A stretch of 9,498 nt of DNA. It comes from Betaproteobacteria bacterium (GTDB lineage: Bacteria; Pseudomonadota; Gammaproteobacteria; Burkholderiales; SG8-39). The stretch is taken from NCBI GenBank assembly GCA_029858545.1, contig JAOUFA010000122.1:1-9498 (forward strand). The letters are read 5' to 3'. The number at the start of each line of letters is the position of its first letter. The first letter of the stretch is position 1. Below the pieces are notes generated by a model. It did no database searches, had not been told where the DNA came from, and saw only the letters and a list, made by a program, of their open reading frames with translations. Below, piece after piece: positions 1-6,110 of the stretch. The translations under genes and the position numbers were made by a program.

Positions 1-98
1 TCCTCGAAGGGGCTGCCATGCTACGCCCGAAAGGCCGGTCTGCCTGCCCTCCGTTTCGCAGCAACCGCGCGCCAAATCAATTCCCCGGGCGCCAAAAC
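1..98. other. Gene-free left edge
   Basis: No convincing coding region, RNA gene or repeat was seen between the window edge and the promoter at 99. It is GC-rich and could be the intergenic space behind an unseen neighbour. Confidence 0.6.
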
Positions 99-127
99 TT
101 GTCAATCTGAACTTGACAGCCTATAGT
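99..127 (+). promoter_or_regulatory. Sigma70-type promoter for the HTH-aminotransferase gene
   Basis: The -35 box TTGTCA (99-104) and the -10 box TATAGT (122-127) are separated by exactly 17 bp, each close to the sigma70 consensus. The likely transcription start falls around 131-137, only a few bases before the ATG at 140, so the message would be leaderless or nearly so. A start codon at 113 (TTG) would sit inside the promoter and is therefore unlikely. The boxes and spacing are seen directly; activity is inferred. Confidence 0.7.
100..118. promoter_or_regulatory. Candidate operator: inverted repeat over the -35 box
   Basis: TGTCAA (100-105) and TTGACA (113-118) are perfect 6-bp inverted arms separated by 7 bp. 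The left arm lies in the -35 box and the right arm in the spacer, a typical place for a repressor to block RNA polymerase. The next gene starts with a Cro/YdaS-like helix-turn-helix domain, so autoregulation is a natural hypothesis. A 6-bp dyad can occur by chance; the position raises its value. Confidence 0.45.
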
Positions 128-139
128 CCCGCCCTCGTC

Positions 140-1636
140 ATGAACTGCACCGAACGACTTGTCGCACTTTTTGGCAGCCAGGCAGAGGTTGCGCGCGCGT
201 TCCAGCTCGATCGGGCGGTGGTGCACAACTGGGTGAAGTCGGGCTATGTGCCCGCGCGCTGGGCCTCCGAGGTCGAGCGCGTGACCCAGGGCCGCATCGC
301 CGCGATCGATATCGTCAATGAAGCAAGCGCGAAAAACCCCGTGCGCGTGAAGTCGCGCCCGGACGACGCGCAATTCGGATTTTCAGCGGAGGATCCCATG
401 AGCCAGTACGCCCCATCGAAACGCATCCATTCCTTCCACCCGCCACAGCGCACGCTGATGGGCCCGGGACCAACCGAAATCCACCCGCGCGTGCTCACCA
501 CCATGAGCCAGCCGGCGATCGGCTACCTCGACCCGGTGTTCGTCGAGATGATGGAGGAACTGAAGTCGCTCCTGCGCTACGTCTACCAGACGAAGAACGC
601 GCTCACCTTTCCGGTCTCGGGCCCCGGCTCGGTCGGCATGGAGTACTGCTTCGTCAACATGGTCGTGCCGGGCGACAAGGTGATCGTGTGCCAGAACGGC
701 GTATTCGGCGGACGCATGGTGGAAAACGTCATCCGCTCGGGCGGCACGCCGGTACTGGTCGAAGACAAGTGGGGCGAGCCGATCGACGTGCAGAAACTCG
801 AGGACACGCTGAAGGCGAACAAGGACGCGAAGATCGTCGCCTTCGTGCACGCCGAGACTTCGACCGGCGCGCAGTCGGATGCGAAGGAGATCTCGCGCAT
901 CGCGCACAAGTACGGCGCGATGGTGATCATGGACGCGGTGACCTCGCTCGGCGGCACGGCGGTGAAACTCGACGAGTGGGAAATCGACGCGGCGTATTCG
1001 GCGAGCCAGAAGTGTCTGTCGTGCACCCCGGGCCTGTCGCCCGTGTCGTTCAATGAGCGCGTGGTTCAGCACGTGCAGAACCGCAAGGACAGGATCCGCA
1101 GCTGGTTCATGGACATGAATCTGCTGCTCGGCTACTGGGGCGCGACGACGCGCACCTATCACCACACCGCGCCGACCAACTCGCTGTTCGCATTGCACGA
1201 GGCGCTGGTGCTGATTCGCGAGGAAGGGCTGGAGAACTCCTGGGCGCGCCACCAGCGCCATCACGTCGCGTTGAAGGCGGGCCTCGAGGCGATGGGATTG
1301 AAGTATCTGGTCGCCGAAGGCCATCAATTGCCGCAGATGAACGCGGTGCTCTGTCCGCAGGGCGTCAACGAGGAAGAAGTGCGCAAGCGCCTGCTGTCGG
1401 AATTCGGCATCGAAATCGGCGCCGGCCTCGGGCCGCTGAAGGGCAAGATCTGGCGCTTCGGCCTGATGGGCTATTCGTGCCGTCCCGACAACGTGATGCT
1501 GTGCCTGTCGGCGCTCGGCTCGGTGCTCGAGGACATGGGCTACGCCGTGCACGTCGGAGACGCGGAGGCCGCGGCGCACGGCGCCTATGCGCAGATGCAC
1601 GCGAAGGACGCGGCGCGCAAGAAACGCGCAGCTTAG
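140..1636 (+). CDS. HTH domain (Cro/YdaS-like) in frame with alanine-glyoxylate-type aminotransferase
   Basis: The frame encodes 498 residues from the ATG at 140. Residues about 4-58 look like a Cro/YdaS-type DNA-binding domain: GSQAEVARAF forms the first HTH helix and RAVVHNWVKSG the recognition helix, followed by VPARWASEVERVTQGRI. After a linker comes a complete class V, PLP-dependent aminotransferase of the alanine/serine-glyoxylate group, which moves an amino group to glyoxylate or pyruvate in the cytoplasm. Numbered from the internal ATG at 398 (412 residues), it shows MGPGPTEIHP at about 21-30, SGPGSVGME at 75-83, AETSTG at 152-157, Asp179 in DAVTSLGG (cofactor ring nitrogen) and Lys205 in SASQK, the expected Schiff-base lysine. 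Human AGT has Asp183 and Lys209 at the same places. The ordinary enzyme corresponds to the 398 start, which has a strong RBS. The upstream part may be a true fusion or a small regulator gene that lost its stop. The exact substrate is not determined by sequence. Confidence 0.85.
   Translation: MNCTERLVALFGSQAEVARAFQLDRAVVHNWVKSGYVPARWASEVERVTQGRIAAIDIVNEASAKNPVRVKSRPDDAQFGFSAEDPMSQYAPSKRIHSFHPPQRTLMGPGPTEIHPRVLTTMSQPAIGYLDPVFVEMMEELKSLLRYVYQTKNALTFPVSGPGSVGMEYCFVNMVVPGDKVIVCQNGVFGGRMVENVIRSGGTPVLVEDKWGEPIDVQKLEDTLKANKDAKIVAFVHAETSTGAQSDAKEISRIAHKYGAMVIMDAVTSLGGTAVKLDEWEIDAAYSASQKCLSCTPGLSPVSFNERVVQHVQNRKDRIRSWFMDMNLLLGYWGATTRTYHHTAPTNSLFALHEALVLIREEGLENSWARHQRHHVALKAGLEAMGLKYLVAEGHQLPQMNAVLCPQGVNEEEVRKRLLSEFGIEIGAGLGPLKGKIWRFGLMGYSCRPDNVMLCLSALGSVLEDMGYAVHVGDAEAAAHGAYAQMHAKDAARKKRAA
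388..400 (+). promoter_or_regulatory. Internal RBS and second start codon for the free aminotransferase
   Basis: GGAGG at 388-392 lies 5 nt before an ATG at 398, in frame with the longer HTH reading frame. The protein from this ATG (MSQYAPSKRIHSFHPP...) is 412 residues, the normal size for the alanine-glyoxylate aminotransferase family. The site decides that a stand-alone enzyme is probably made, whether or not the HTH-fused form is also translated. Confidence 0.75.
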
Positions 1637-1637
1637 A

Positions 1638-1661
1638 AAGGGGGGGCTTCACGCCCCCCTT
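1638..1661 (+). terminator. G-run hairpin after the aminotransferase gene
   Basis: Directly after the TAG stop (1634-1636), AAGGGGGGGC (1638-1647) can pair with GCCCCCCTT (1653-1661) across a short loop, with one G bulged. This is a very stable stem at the expected position for a terminator. No T-tract follows on the plus strand, so it is not a canonical intrinsic terminator; it could work with Rho or protect the mRNA 3' end. Confidence 0.45.
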
Positions 1662-1764
1662 CAGATCCCCCCGGGTGGAGAGGGCGGCTTTGACCAAGCG
1701 CCTCTGCCTTGTCTAGATGTTCCTCCCGCGCCGGATCGAGCGCCTCGGTTTTTGCTTTTCCCGA

Positions 1765-1815
1765 TCTCCCCATTTTGTGCAGTTGCGCCTTATGCAACTG
1801 CACAAAATGGGGAGA
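1765..1815. repeat. Perfect 22-bp inverted repeat with 7-nt loop
   Basis: Bases 1765-1786 and 1794-1815 are exact reverse complements over 22 bp, with loop GCCTTAT (1787-1793). The arm reads TCTCCCC, then ATTTTGTGCAGTTGC. It is more AT-rich than the surrounding genes and lies in the 247-bp gap between the aminotransferase and the YdjM-like gene, 68 bp before the latter's start. No T-tract follows on either strand, so it is not a standard terminator. It could form an RNA hairpin in the leader of the downstream gene, a DNA cruciform, or be a mobile-element remnant or large operator. No second copy was found in the window. Confidence 0.9.
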
Positions 1816-1849
1816 CCCTGATGCGATCGCAGTCTCGCTGTCCTCACAG

Positions 1850-1870
1850 CACGTAGCACCTACCACGTAG
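1850..1870 (+). repeat. Short direct repeat CACGTAG x2
   Basis: CACGTAG occurs at 1850-1856 and again at 1864-1870, a 14-bp period, just upstream of the GTG start at 1884. This could be a tandem regulator site or chance. No clear Shine-Dalgarno sequence is visible in this stretch. Confidence 0.4.
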
Positions 1871-1883
1871 TAACCTTGCGCCC

Positions 1884-2930
1884 GTGGATACCCTCACCCA
1901 CGCCCTCTCCGGCGCCCTCCTCGCACGCGCGACCGCCTCGCGCGCCGCGCCGGCCGGTTCCATCCCGCGCCGTATCGCCGCGGGCTTTCTCGCCTGCGCC
2001 TCGCCCGACCTCGATTTCGTCATCGGTTTTTTCGGACCGGTGCAGTACCTGATGAATCATCGCGGCGTCACGCACTCGCTGCTGCTGCTGCCGCTGTGGG
2101 CGTTGCTCGTGTCCTGGGTGCTGGCGAAGCTGCTGCGCGCGCCCGGCGGCTGGCGCGAACTGTACGCGGTCACGGCGCTCGGTATCGGCGCGCACATCGC
2201 CGGCGACGTGATCACCAGCTTCGGCACCATGGTGCTGGCGCCGTTTTCCGACTGGCGCGCGATGTTCGGCACGACCTTCATCATCGACCCGTGGTTCACC
2301 GGGATCATCGTCGCGGGACTCGTCGCGTCGCTCGCCTGGCGTCGCCGCAGGCTGCCCGCGCTCGCCGCGACGGCGATGCTGGTCGTCTATGTCGGCGCGC
2401 AGGCGGGTCTCAAGAGCAAGGCGGAGGAATTTGGCGCGCATTATGCCGCGTCGATCGGACTCGGTGCCGCGCGCATCTCGGTGCACCCGCAACCCCTGTC
2501 GCCGTTCAACTGGCTGGTGTTCGCCAGCGACGAGACCTCGCAGCACTACGCGAGCGTCAACCTGATGCGCGGGCGGATACTTCCCGAAACACCGGACGCC
2601 GGATTCCTTGCGCGCATCGATGCCGCCTATCGCCCGGTGCACGCGGCGCTCTGGCAGGCCAGGCCGCGCTTCGGCACGAGCGCGGACGAGCAGGCGATCG
2701 CACGCGATGCGTGGAACTCGCCCGCGCTGGGTTTTTTCAGATGGTTCGCGGCGCAGCCGGCATTCGACGGCATCACGCGCGGTTCGACCTGCGTATGGTT
2801 CGTCGATCTGCGCTTTGCCGTTCCCGGGCGCGACGTGCTGCCGTTTCGCTACGGCGCCTGCCGCGAACCGGGCGGACCCTGGCGTGCGTATCGCCGAGAT
2901 GCGGCCGATCGCGCGACGCCGGTCGACTAG
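1884..2930 (+). CDS. YdjM-like membrane-bound metal-dependent hydrolase
   Basis: The 348-residue product belongs to the YdjM/YfhO-type family of inner-membrane putative metal-dependent hydrolases (Pfam YdjM). Family signatures are the N-terminal MDTLTHALSGALLA, the acidic SPDLDFVIGFFGP, the NHRGVTHSLLLLPL motif and HIAGDVITSFGTMVLAPFSD, whose His and Asp residues would bind metal. Hydrophobic stretches are visible around residues 65-86, 95-110, 133-150 and 157-172, followed by a long, mostly soluble C-terminal part. The GTG start is chosen because the conserved MDTLTHA begins there; no good RBS is seen. The substrate is unknown; in E. coli YdjM is LexA-regulated, but no LexA box was noticed here. 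The stop codon overlaps that of metF on the other strand. Confidence 0.85.
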   Translation: MDTLTHALSGALLARATASRAAPAGSIPRRIAAGFLACASPDLDFVIGFFGPVQYLMNHRGVTHSLLLLPLWALLVSWVLAKLLRAPGGWRELYAVTALGIGAHIAGDVITSFGTMVLAPFSDWRAMFGTTFIIDPWFTGIIVAGLVASLAWRRRRLPALAATAMLVVYVGAQAGLKSKAEEFGAHYAASIGLGAARISVHPQPLSPFNWLVFASDETSQHYASVNLMRGRILPETPDAGFLARIDAAYRPVHAALWQARPRFGTSADEQAIARDAWNSPALGFFRWFAAQPAFDGITRGSTCVWFVDLRFAVPGRDVLPFRYGACREPGGPWRAYRRDAADRATPVD

Positions 2931-3772
2931 TCGGACGGCAGACCGGCGCGCCGCCAGATCTCGCTCACCAGCGCGGACTGGTTGAGCGTATAGAAGTGCA
3001 GTCCCGGGGCGCCGCCGGCGAGCAGCCGTTCGCACAGCGCGGCGACCGCATCGATGCCGAAGGCGCGGATCGAGGCCGCGTCGTCGTGATAGCTCTCGAA
3101 ACGCAGGCGCATCCAGCGCGGGATCTCCGCGCCGCAGGACTCCGAAAAGCGCGCGAGCTGCGAGAAATTGCGGATCGGCATGATGCCCGGCACGATCGGT
3201 ATCGAGATTCCGGTCTTGCGGCTGTCCTCGACGAAGCGAAAGTACGCATCCGCGTTGTAGAAGAACTGCGTGATCGCGCCGTTCGCCCCGGCATCGACTT
3301 TCTTCCTGAAATTCCGGATCTCGTCGCCCGCGTAGCGGGTCTGCGGGTGGTACTCGGGGTAGCAGGCGACTTCGATGTTGAACCAGTCCCCGGAGGTCTC
3401 GCGTATGAACGTCACCAGCTCGCTGGCGTGCTTGAATTCCCCCGCCACGGCGATGCCCGAGGGAAGATCGCCGCGCAGCGCCACGACATGCCGGATGCCC
3501 TGCATCCGATAACGTTCGAGCTGCGCGCCGATCTCCTCGCGCGTCGAGGCGATGCACGACAGGTGCGGTGCCGCCTCGTGTCCCGCGGCCATGATCTCGC
3601 GCACCGTGTCGAGCGTGCCGTCGCGCGTCGTGCCGCCCGCGCCGTAGGTAACCGAGAAAAAGCGCGGCTTCAGCTGCGCGAGCGCGTGCCAGGTCTCGCG
3701 CAGCGTCTGCCTGCCCTCCGCGGTCCTGGGCGGAAAGAACTCGAAACTGAAGACTCGTTCGTCACGTTCCAT
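2927..3772 (-). CDS. metF: 5,10-methylenetetrahydrofolate reductase
   Basis: MetF is a cytoplasmic FAD enzyme that reduces 5,10-methylene-THF to 5-methyl-THF, the methyl donor for methionine synthesis from homocysteine. The 281 residues form a single TIM-barrel domain, slightly shorter than the 296 of E. coli. FEFFPPRT at 10-17 carries the catalytic Glu (Glu11, E. coli Glu28). SVTYGAGGTTRDGTLDT at 40-56, ALRGDLPSG at 98-106 (Asp101 matching E. coli Asp120), ACYPEYHP and FFYNADAYFRFV follow, with PIVPGIMPI at 192-200 and LNQSALVSEIW near the end. An RBS GGGAGG (3778-3783) lies 5 nt before the ATG. The gene starts 34 bp after the ahcY stop, so the two form an operon behind the SAH riboswitch. 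The stop overlaps the convergent YdjM-like gene. Confidence 0.96.
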   Translation of the reverse strand: MERDERVFSFEFFPPRTAEGRQTLRETWHALAQLKPRFFSVTYGAGGTTRDGTLDTVREIMAAGHEAAPHLSCIASTREEIGAQLERYRMQGIRHVVALRGDLPSGIAVAGEFKHASELVTFIRETSGDWFNIEVACYPEYHPQTRYAGDEIRNFRKKVDAGANGAITQFFYNADAYFRFVEDSRKTGISIPIVPGIMPIRNFSQLARFSESCGAEIPRWMRLRFESYHDDAASIRAFGIDAVAALCERLLAGGAPGLHFYTLNQSALVSEIWRRAGLPSD

Positions 3773-3806
3773 CGCTGCCTCCCGAGGCCACGGGTCGCCG
3801 CGCGTC

Positions 3807-5225
3807 TCAATAGCGGTAGTGATCCGACTTGTACGGCCCCTGTTTCGGCACGCCGATGTACTTCGCCTGGTGGTCGGTGAGTTCGGAGAGCTGGGCGTTC
3901 AGCTTCTTCAGTTGCAGGCGCGCCACCTTCTCGTCGAGGTGCTTGGGCAGCGTATACACGCCCACCGGGTACTTGGCGGTATTGGTGAAGAGTTCGATCT
4001 GCGCAATGGTCTGGTTGGCAAACGACGAGCTCATCACGTACGACGGGTGGCCGGTGCCGCAGCCCAGGTTCACCAGGCGTCCCTTGGCGAGCAGGATGAT
4101 GCGTTTGCCGTCCGGGAAGATCACGTGATCGACCTGCGGCTTGATTTCCTCCCACTTGTATTTCTCGATCGATGCGACGTCGATTTCATTGTCGAAATGG
4201 CCGATGTTGCACACGATCGCCTGGTCCTTCATCTTCTTCATGTGATCGTGGGTGATGACGTGGAAGTTGCCGGTCGCGGTGACGAAGATGTCGGCCTTGT
4301 CGGCGGCGTATTCCATGGTCACCACGCGATAGCCTTCCATCGCCGCCTGCAACGCGCAGATCGGATCGATCTCGGTCACCCAGACCTGCGCGGAGAGCGC
4401 GCGCAGCGCCTGCGCGGAGCCCTTGCCGACGTCGCCGTAGCCGGCGACCACCGCCACCTTGCCGGCGACCATCACGTCGGTGGCGCGCTTGATGCCGTCG
4501 ACCAGCGATTCGCGGCAACCATAGAGGTTGTCGAATTTCGACTTGGTGACCGAGTCGTTCACGTTGATGCCCGGGAACATCAGGCGCTTTTCCTTCGCCA
4601 TCTGGTACAGGCGATGCACGCCGGTGGTGGTTTCCTCGGTCACGCCGCGGATCTCCTTCGCCATCTTCGAGTACCAGCCGGGTTTTGCCGCGAGCTGCTT
4701 CTTGATCGCGGCAAACAGCGAACGCTCCTCTTCGCTGGTCGGCTTGTCGAGGACCGAGGCATCCTTCTCGGCCTGCGTGCCCAGGTGCATCAGCAGCGTC
4801 GCGTCGCCGCCGTCATCGAGAATCATGTTCGGACCCTTGCCCTCGGCAAATTCGAAGATGCGATGGCTGTAGTCCCAGTACTCGTCGAGCGTCTCGCCCT
4901 TGTAGGCAAATACCGGCGTGCCGCCCGCGGCGATCGCCGCGGCGGCGTGGTCCTGGGTCGAAAAGATGTTGCACGAGGCCCAGCGCACGTCGGCGCCGAG
5001 CGCCTTCAGCGTCTCGATCAGCACCGCGGTCTGGATCGTCATGTGCAGCGACCCGGTGATGCGCGCGTCCTTCAGCGGCCGGGACTTGGCGTATTCCTCG
5101 CGGATCATCATCAGCGCGGGCATCTCCGACTCGGCGATCGCGATTTCCCTGCGGCCCCAGCCGGCGAGCGCCATGTCGGCGACCTTGTAGTCGGTGAACT
5201 TCGGATTGATTACGGCGGCATTCAT
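3807..5225 (-). CDS. ahcY: Adenosylhomocysteinase (SAH hydrolase)
   Basis: AhcY reversibly splits S-adenosylhomocysteine into adenosine and homocysteine in the cytoplasm, using bound NAD+ and relieving product inhibition of methyltransferases. The 472 residues match the longer proteobacterial form; the segment around 150-190 is extra relative to the human enzyme. Visible landmarks are TGSLHMTIQTAVLIETL from 57, LDDGGDAT around 136-143, NVNDSVTKSKFDN at 221-233 with active-site Lys228 and Asp232 (human Lys186 and Asp190), the NAD-binding GYGDVGKG at 262-269, CNIGHFDNEIDV at 339-350, GTGHPSYVMS around 390-399 and the C-terminal KSDHYRY. An AGGAG (5233-5237) sits 7 nt before the ATG. The gene leads an operon with metF and is preceded by a SAH riboswitch, which fits its substrate exactly. 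Confidence 0.98.
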   Translation of the reverse strand: MNAAVINPKFTDYKVADMALAGWGRREIAIAESEMPALMMIREEYAKSRPLKDARITGSLHMTIQTAVLIETLKALGADVRWASCNIFSTQDHAAAAIAAGGTPVFAYKGETLDEYWDYSHRIFEFAEGKGPNMILDDGGDATLLMHLGTQAEKDASVLDKPTSEEERSLFAAIKKQLAAKPGWYSKMAKEIRGVTEETTTGVHRLYQMAKEKRLMFPGINVNDSVTKSKFDNLYGCRESLVDGIKRATDVMVAGKVAVVAGYGDVGKGSAQALRALSAQVWVTEIDPICALQAAMEGYRVVTMEYAADKADIFVTATGNFHVITHDHMKKMKDQAIVCNIGHFDNEIDVASIEKYKWEEIKPQVDHVIFPDGKRIILLAKGRLVNLGCGTGHPSYVMSSSFANQTIAQIELFTNTAKYPVGVYTLPKHLDEKVARLQLKKLNAQLSELTDHQAKYIGVPKQGPYKSDHYRY

Positions 5226-5280
5226 CGAAAGGCTCCTTTATCGTATGCAAGAAAACGGGCGCTGTTCGAAATGGGATCGT
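5226..5280 (-). promoter_or_regulatory. ahcY leader and ribosome binding site
   Basis: This short leader connects the riboswitch expression platform to the ahcY ATG. It contains the AGGAG Shine-Dalgarno sequence at 5233-5237, spaced 7 nt from the start codon. The SD is well outside the aptamer, which favours control by transcription termination rather than by direct SD masking. Confidence 0.6.
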
Positions 5281-5291
5281 GCAAAGACAAA

Positions 5292-5319
5292 GCGCCCGCA
5301 CCGTTACCGATGCGAGCGC
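5292..5319 (-). terminator. Terminator-like hairpin of the SAH riboswitch expression platform
   Basis: Bases 5308-5319 pair with 5292-5303 over 12 bp, including two G-U pairs in RNA, around a GUAA loop (5304-5307). The next RNA bases are UUUGUCUUU, a broken U-tract. The 5' strand of this stem includes 5314-5319, the same bases needed for the riboswitch pseudoknot, so the two structures exclude each other. SAH binding would thus prevent termination and turn ahcY on. Confidence 0.65.
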
Positions 5320-5383
5320 AGTTCAGTTAGCTGAGCCTGGTCCCCCGGGGTTTGCCCGGGCGGGGATCGCAGCGCCCCTCAGC
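5314..5383 (-). ncRNA. SAH riboswitch aptamer (ahcY motif)
   Basis: The RNA reads GCUGAGGGGCGCUGCGAUC at the 5' end and ACCAGGCUCAGC in the middle, matching the conserved core of the SAH riboswitch. P1 is the perfect 6-bp pairing of 5378-5383 with 5330-5335. P2 pairs 5362-5366 with 5341-5345, with a GC-rich apical part. The H-type pseudoknot (P4) pairs GGGCGC (5372-5377) with GCGCUC (5314-5319), with one G-U. The class is known to sit upstream of ahcY in Beta- and Gammaproteobacteria and to activate expression when SAH is high, as the position here implies. Confidence 0.92.
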
Positions 5384-5390
5384 GGCCAGC

Positions 5391-5419
5391 ATTATAACGC
5401 CCACCGGCGCTGCGCCCAA
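5391..5419 (-). promoter_or_regulatory. Promoter of the ahcY-metF operon
   Basis: On the minus strand TTGGGC (5414-5419) and a perfect TATAAT (5391-5396) are spaced by 17 bp. Transcription would begin near 5384, exactly at the first base pair of the riboswitch P1 stem, which supports both calls. Confidence 0.8.
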
Positions 5420-5434
5420 GACACGGGGCGCAGC
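5409..5434. repeat. 9-bp inverted repeat overlapping the ahcY -35 box
   Basis: GCTGCGCCC (5409-5417) and GGGCGCAGC (5426-5434) are perfect inverted arms with an 8-nt loop. On the minus strand the hairpin lies 50 bp after the macro-domain gene stop, so it could end that transcript, though no T-tract follows. It also covers most of the -35 box of the ahcY promoter, so it could be an operator. Confidence 0.6.
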
Positions 5435-5483
5435 GGGAAGAATCAACCCCTGGACGTACCGGGGAATCGGGAAGAGCGTCCGG

Positions 5484-6002
5484 TCACTTCCCGGCCCGGT
5501 CGAGCAGTTCCTCGTAGATCAGCAGGTCGCGCGCCGAAAAGCAGCAGAAGATGACTTCCCGTATGGTGGGAAACTCCGACGTCGCGGCGCGTACCGTCGC
5601 GACCGCGATTTGCGCGGCGCGTTCGACCGGATAGCCGTAGACGCCGGTGCTGATGCCCGGAAAGGCGATCGTGCGGACATCGTTCGCCGTCGCGATTTCC
5701 ATCGAGCGTCGGTAGCACGAGGCGAGCAGGCGCGGTTCTCCGTGGCCGCCGCCGTGCCACACCGGGCCGACGGTGTGAATGACGAAGCGGGCGGGCAGGC
5801 GATAACCGCCCGTGAGCTTGGCGTCGCCCGGGTTGCAACCGCCCAGCCGACGACACTCGTCGAGCAGTTCGGGTCCGGCGGCGTGATGGATTGCCCCATC
5901 GACACCGCCTCCGCCGAGCAGCGACGAATTTGCCGCGTTGACGATCGCGTCGACCGTGAGGGTGGTGATATCGGCGCGCAGCGCGCGCACTACGGCGGGC
6001 AT
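5484..6002 (-). CDS. Macro-domain protein, O-acetyl-ADP-ribose deacetylase/ADP-ribosylhydrolase (YmdB-like)
   Basis: The 172-residue protein is one macro domain of the MacroD/YmdB type, which binds ADP-ribose and hydrolyses O-acetyl-ADP-ribose or removes ADP-ribose from targets in the cytoplasm. The ligand motifs are clear: ADITTLTVDAIVNAANSSLLGGGGVDGAI near the N-terminus (catalytic Asn and Asp of this class), then NPGDAKLTGGYRLPARFVIHTVGPVW, and the phosphate loop GISTGVYGYP. The usual GDIT reads ADIT, with Asp kept. The ATG at 6002 is chosen because homology begins there; a TTG at 6059 would add 19 arginine-rich residues of no recognised family. No strong RBS was seen at either. It lies 108 bp after the DUF2007-like gene on the same strand and may share its transcript. 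The true substrate is unknown. Confidence 0.9.
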   Translation of the reverse strand: MPAVVRALRADITTLTVDAIVNAANSSLLGGGGVDGAIHHAAGPELLDECRRLGGCNPGDAKLTGGYRLPARFVIHTVGPVWHGGGHGEPRLLASCYRRSMEIATANDVRTIAFPGISTGVYGYPVERAAQIAVATVRAATSEFPTIREVIFCCFSARDLLIYEELLDRAGK

Positions 6003-6110
6003 GGATCGGCGCTGGATTCGCTGATCGGCGAAGCGACGCCGGAAAAGATATCGTGACAACCTGCGCCGGTCATTGGAACCGTCCCGAGCCGTGGGAAGTC
6101 GGTGGTTGAG

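Noticed and set aside
113..139. TTG start at 113 for the HTH-aminotransferase frame
   Set aside because: It lies between the -35 and -10 boxes of a good promoter and has no RBS; the ATG at 140 begins where the HTH domain begins.
383..1600. Minus-strand open frame of about 405 codons opposite the aminotransferase
   Set aside because: It is a His/Arg-rich shadow of a clearly recognised enzyme and has no domain of its own.
1690..1718. Possible promoter TTGACC with TCTAGA/CTAGAT upstream of the YdjM-like gene
   Set aside because: The -35 is good but neither candidate -10 matches the consensus beyond half its bases, so it is not reported as a feature.
1765..1815. Inverted repeat as an integron attC site, dif site or intrinsic terminator
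   Set aside because: It lacks the attC end boxes, does not resemble dif, and no T-tract follows on either strand.
1860..3557. Long minus-strand open frame opposite the YdjM-like gene and metF
   Set aside because: It is arginine-rich low-complexity translation typical of a shadow frame in GC-rich DNA and conflicts with two well-recognised genes.
3819..5330. Long plus-strand open frame opposite ahcY
   Set aside because: It mirrors the ahcY codons, shows no family signature, and would run through the riboswitch.
6003..6059. 19-residue N-terminal extension of the macro-domain protein
   Set aside because: It needs a TTG start, is arginine-rich and falls before the start of recognisable macro-domain homology; kept only as an alternative.
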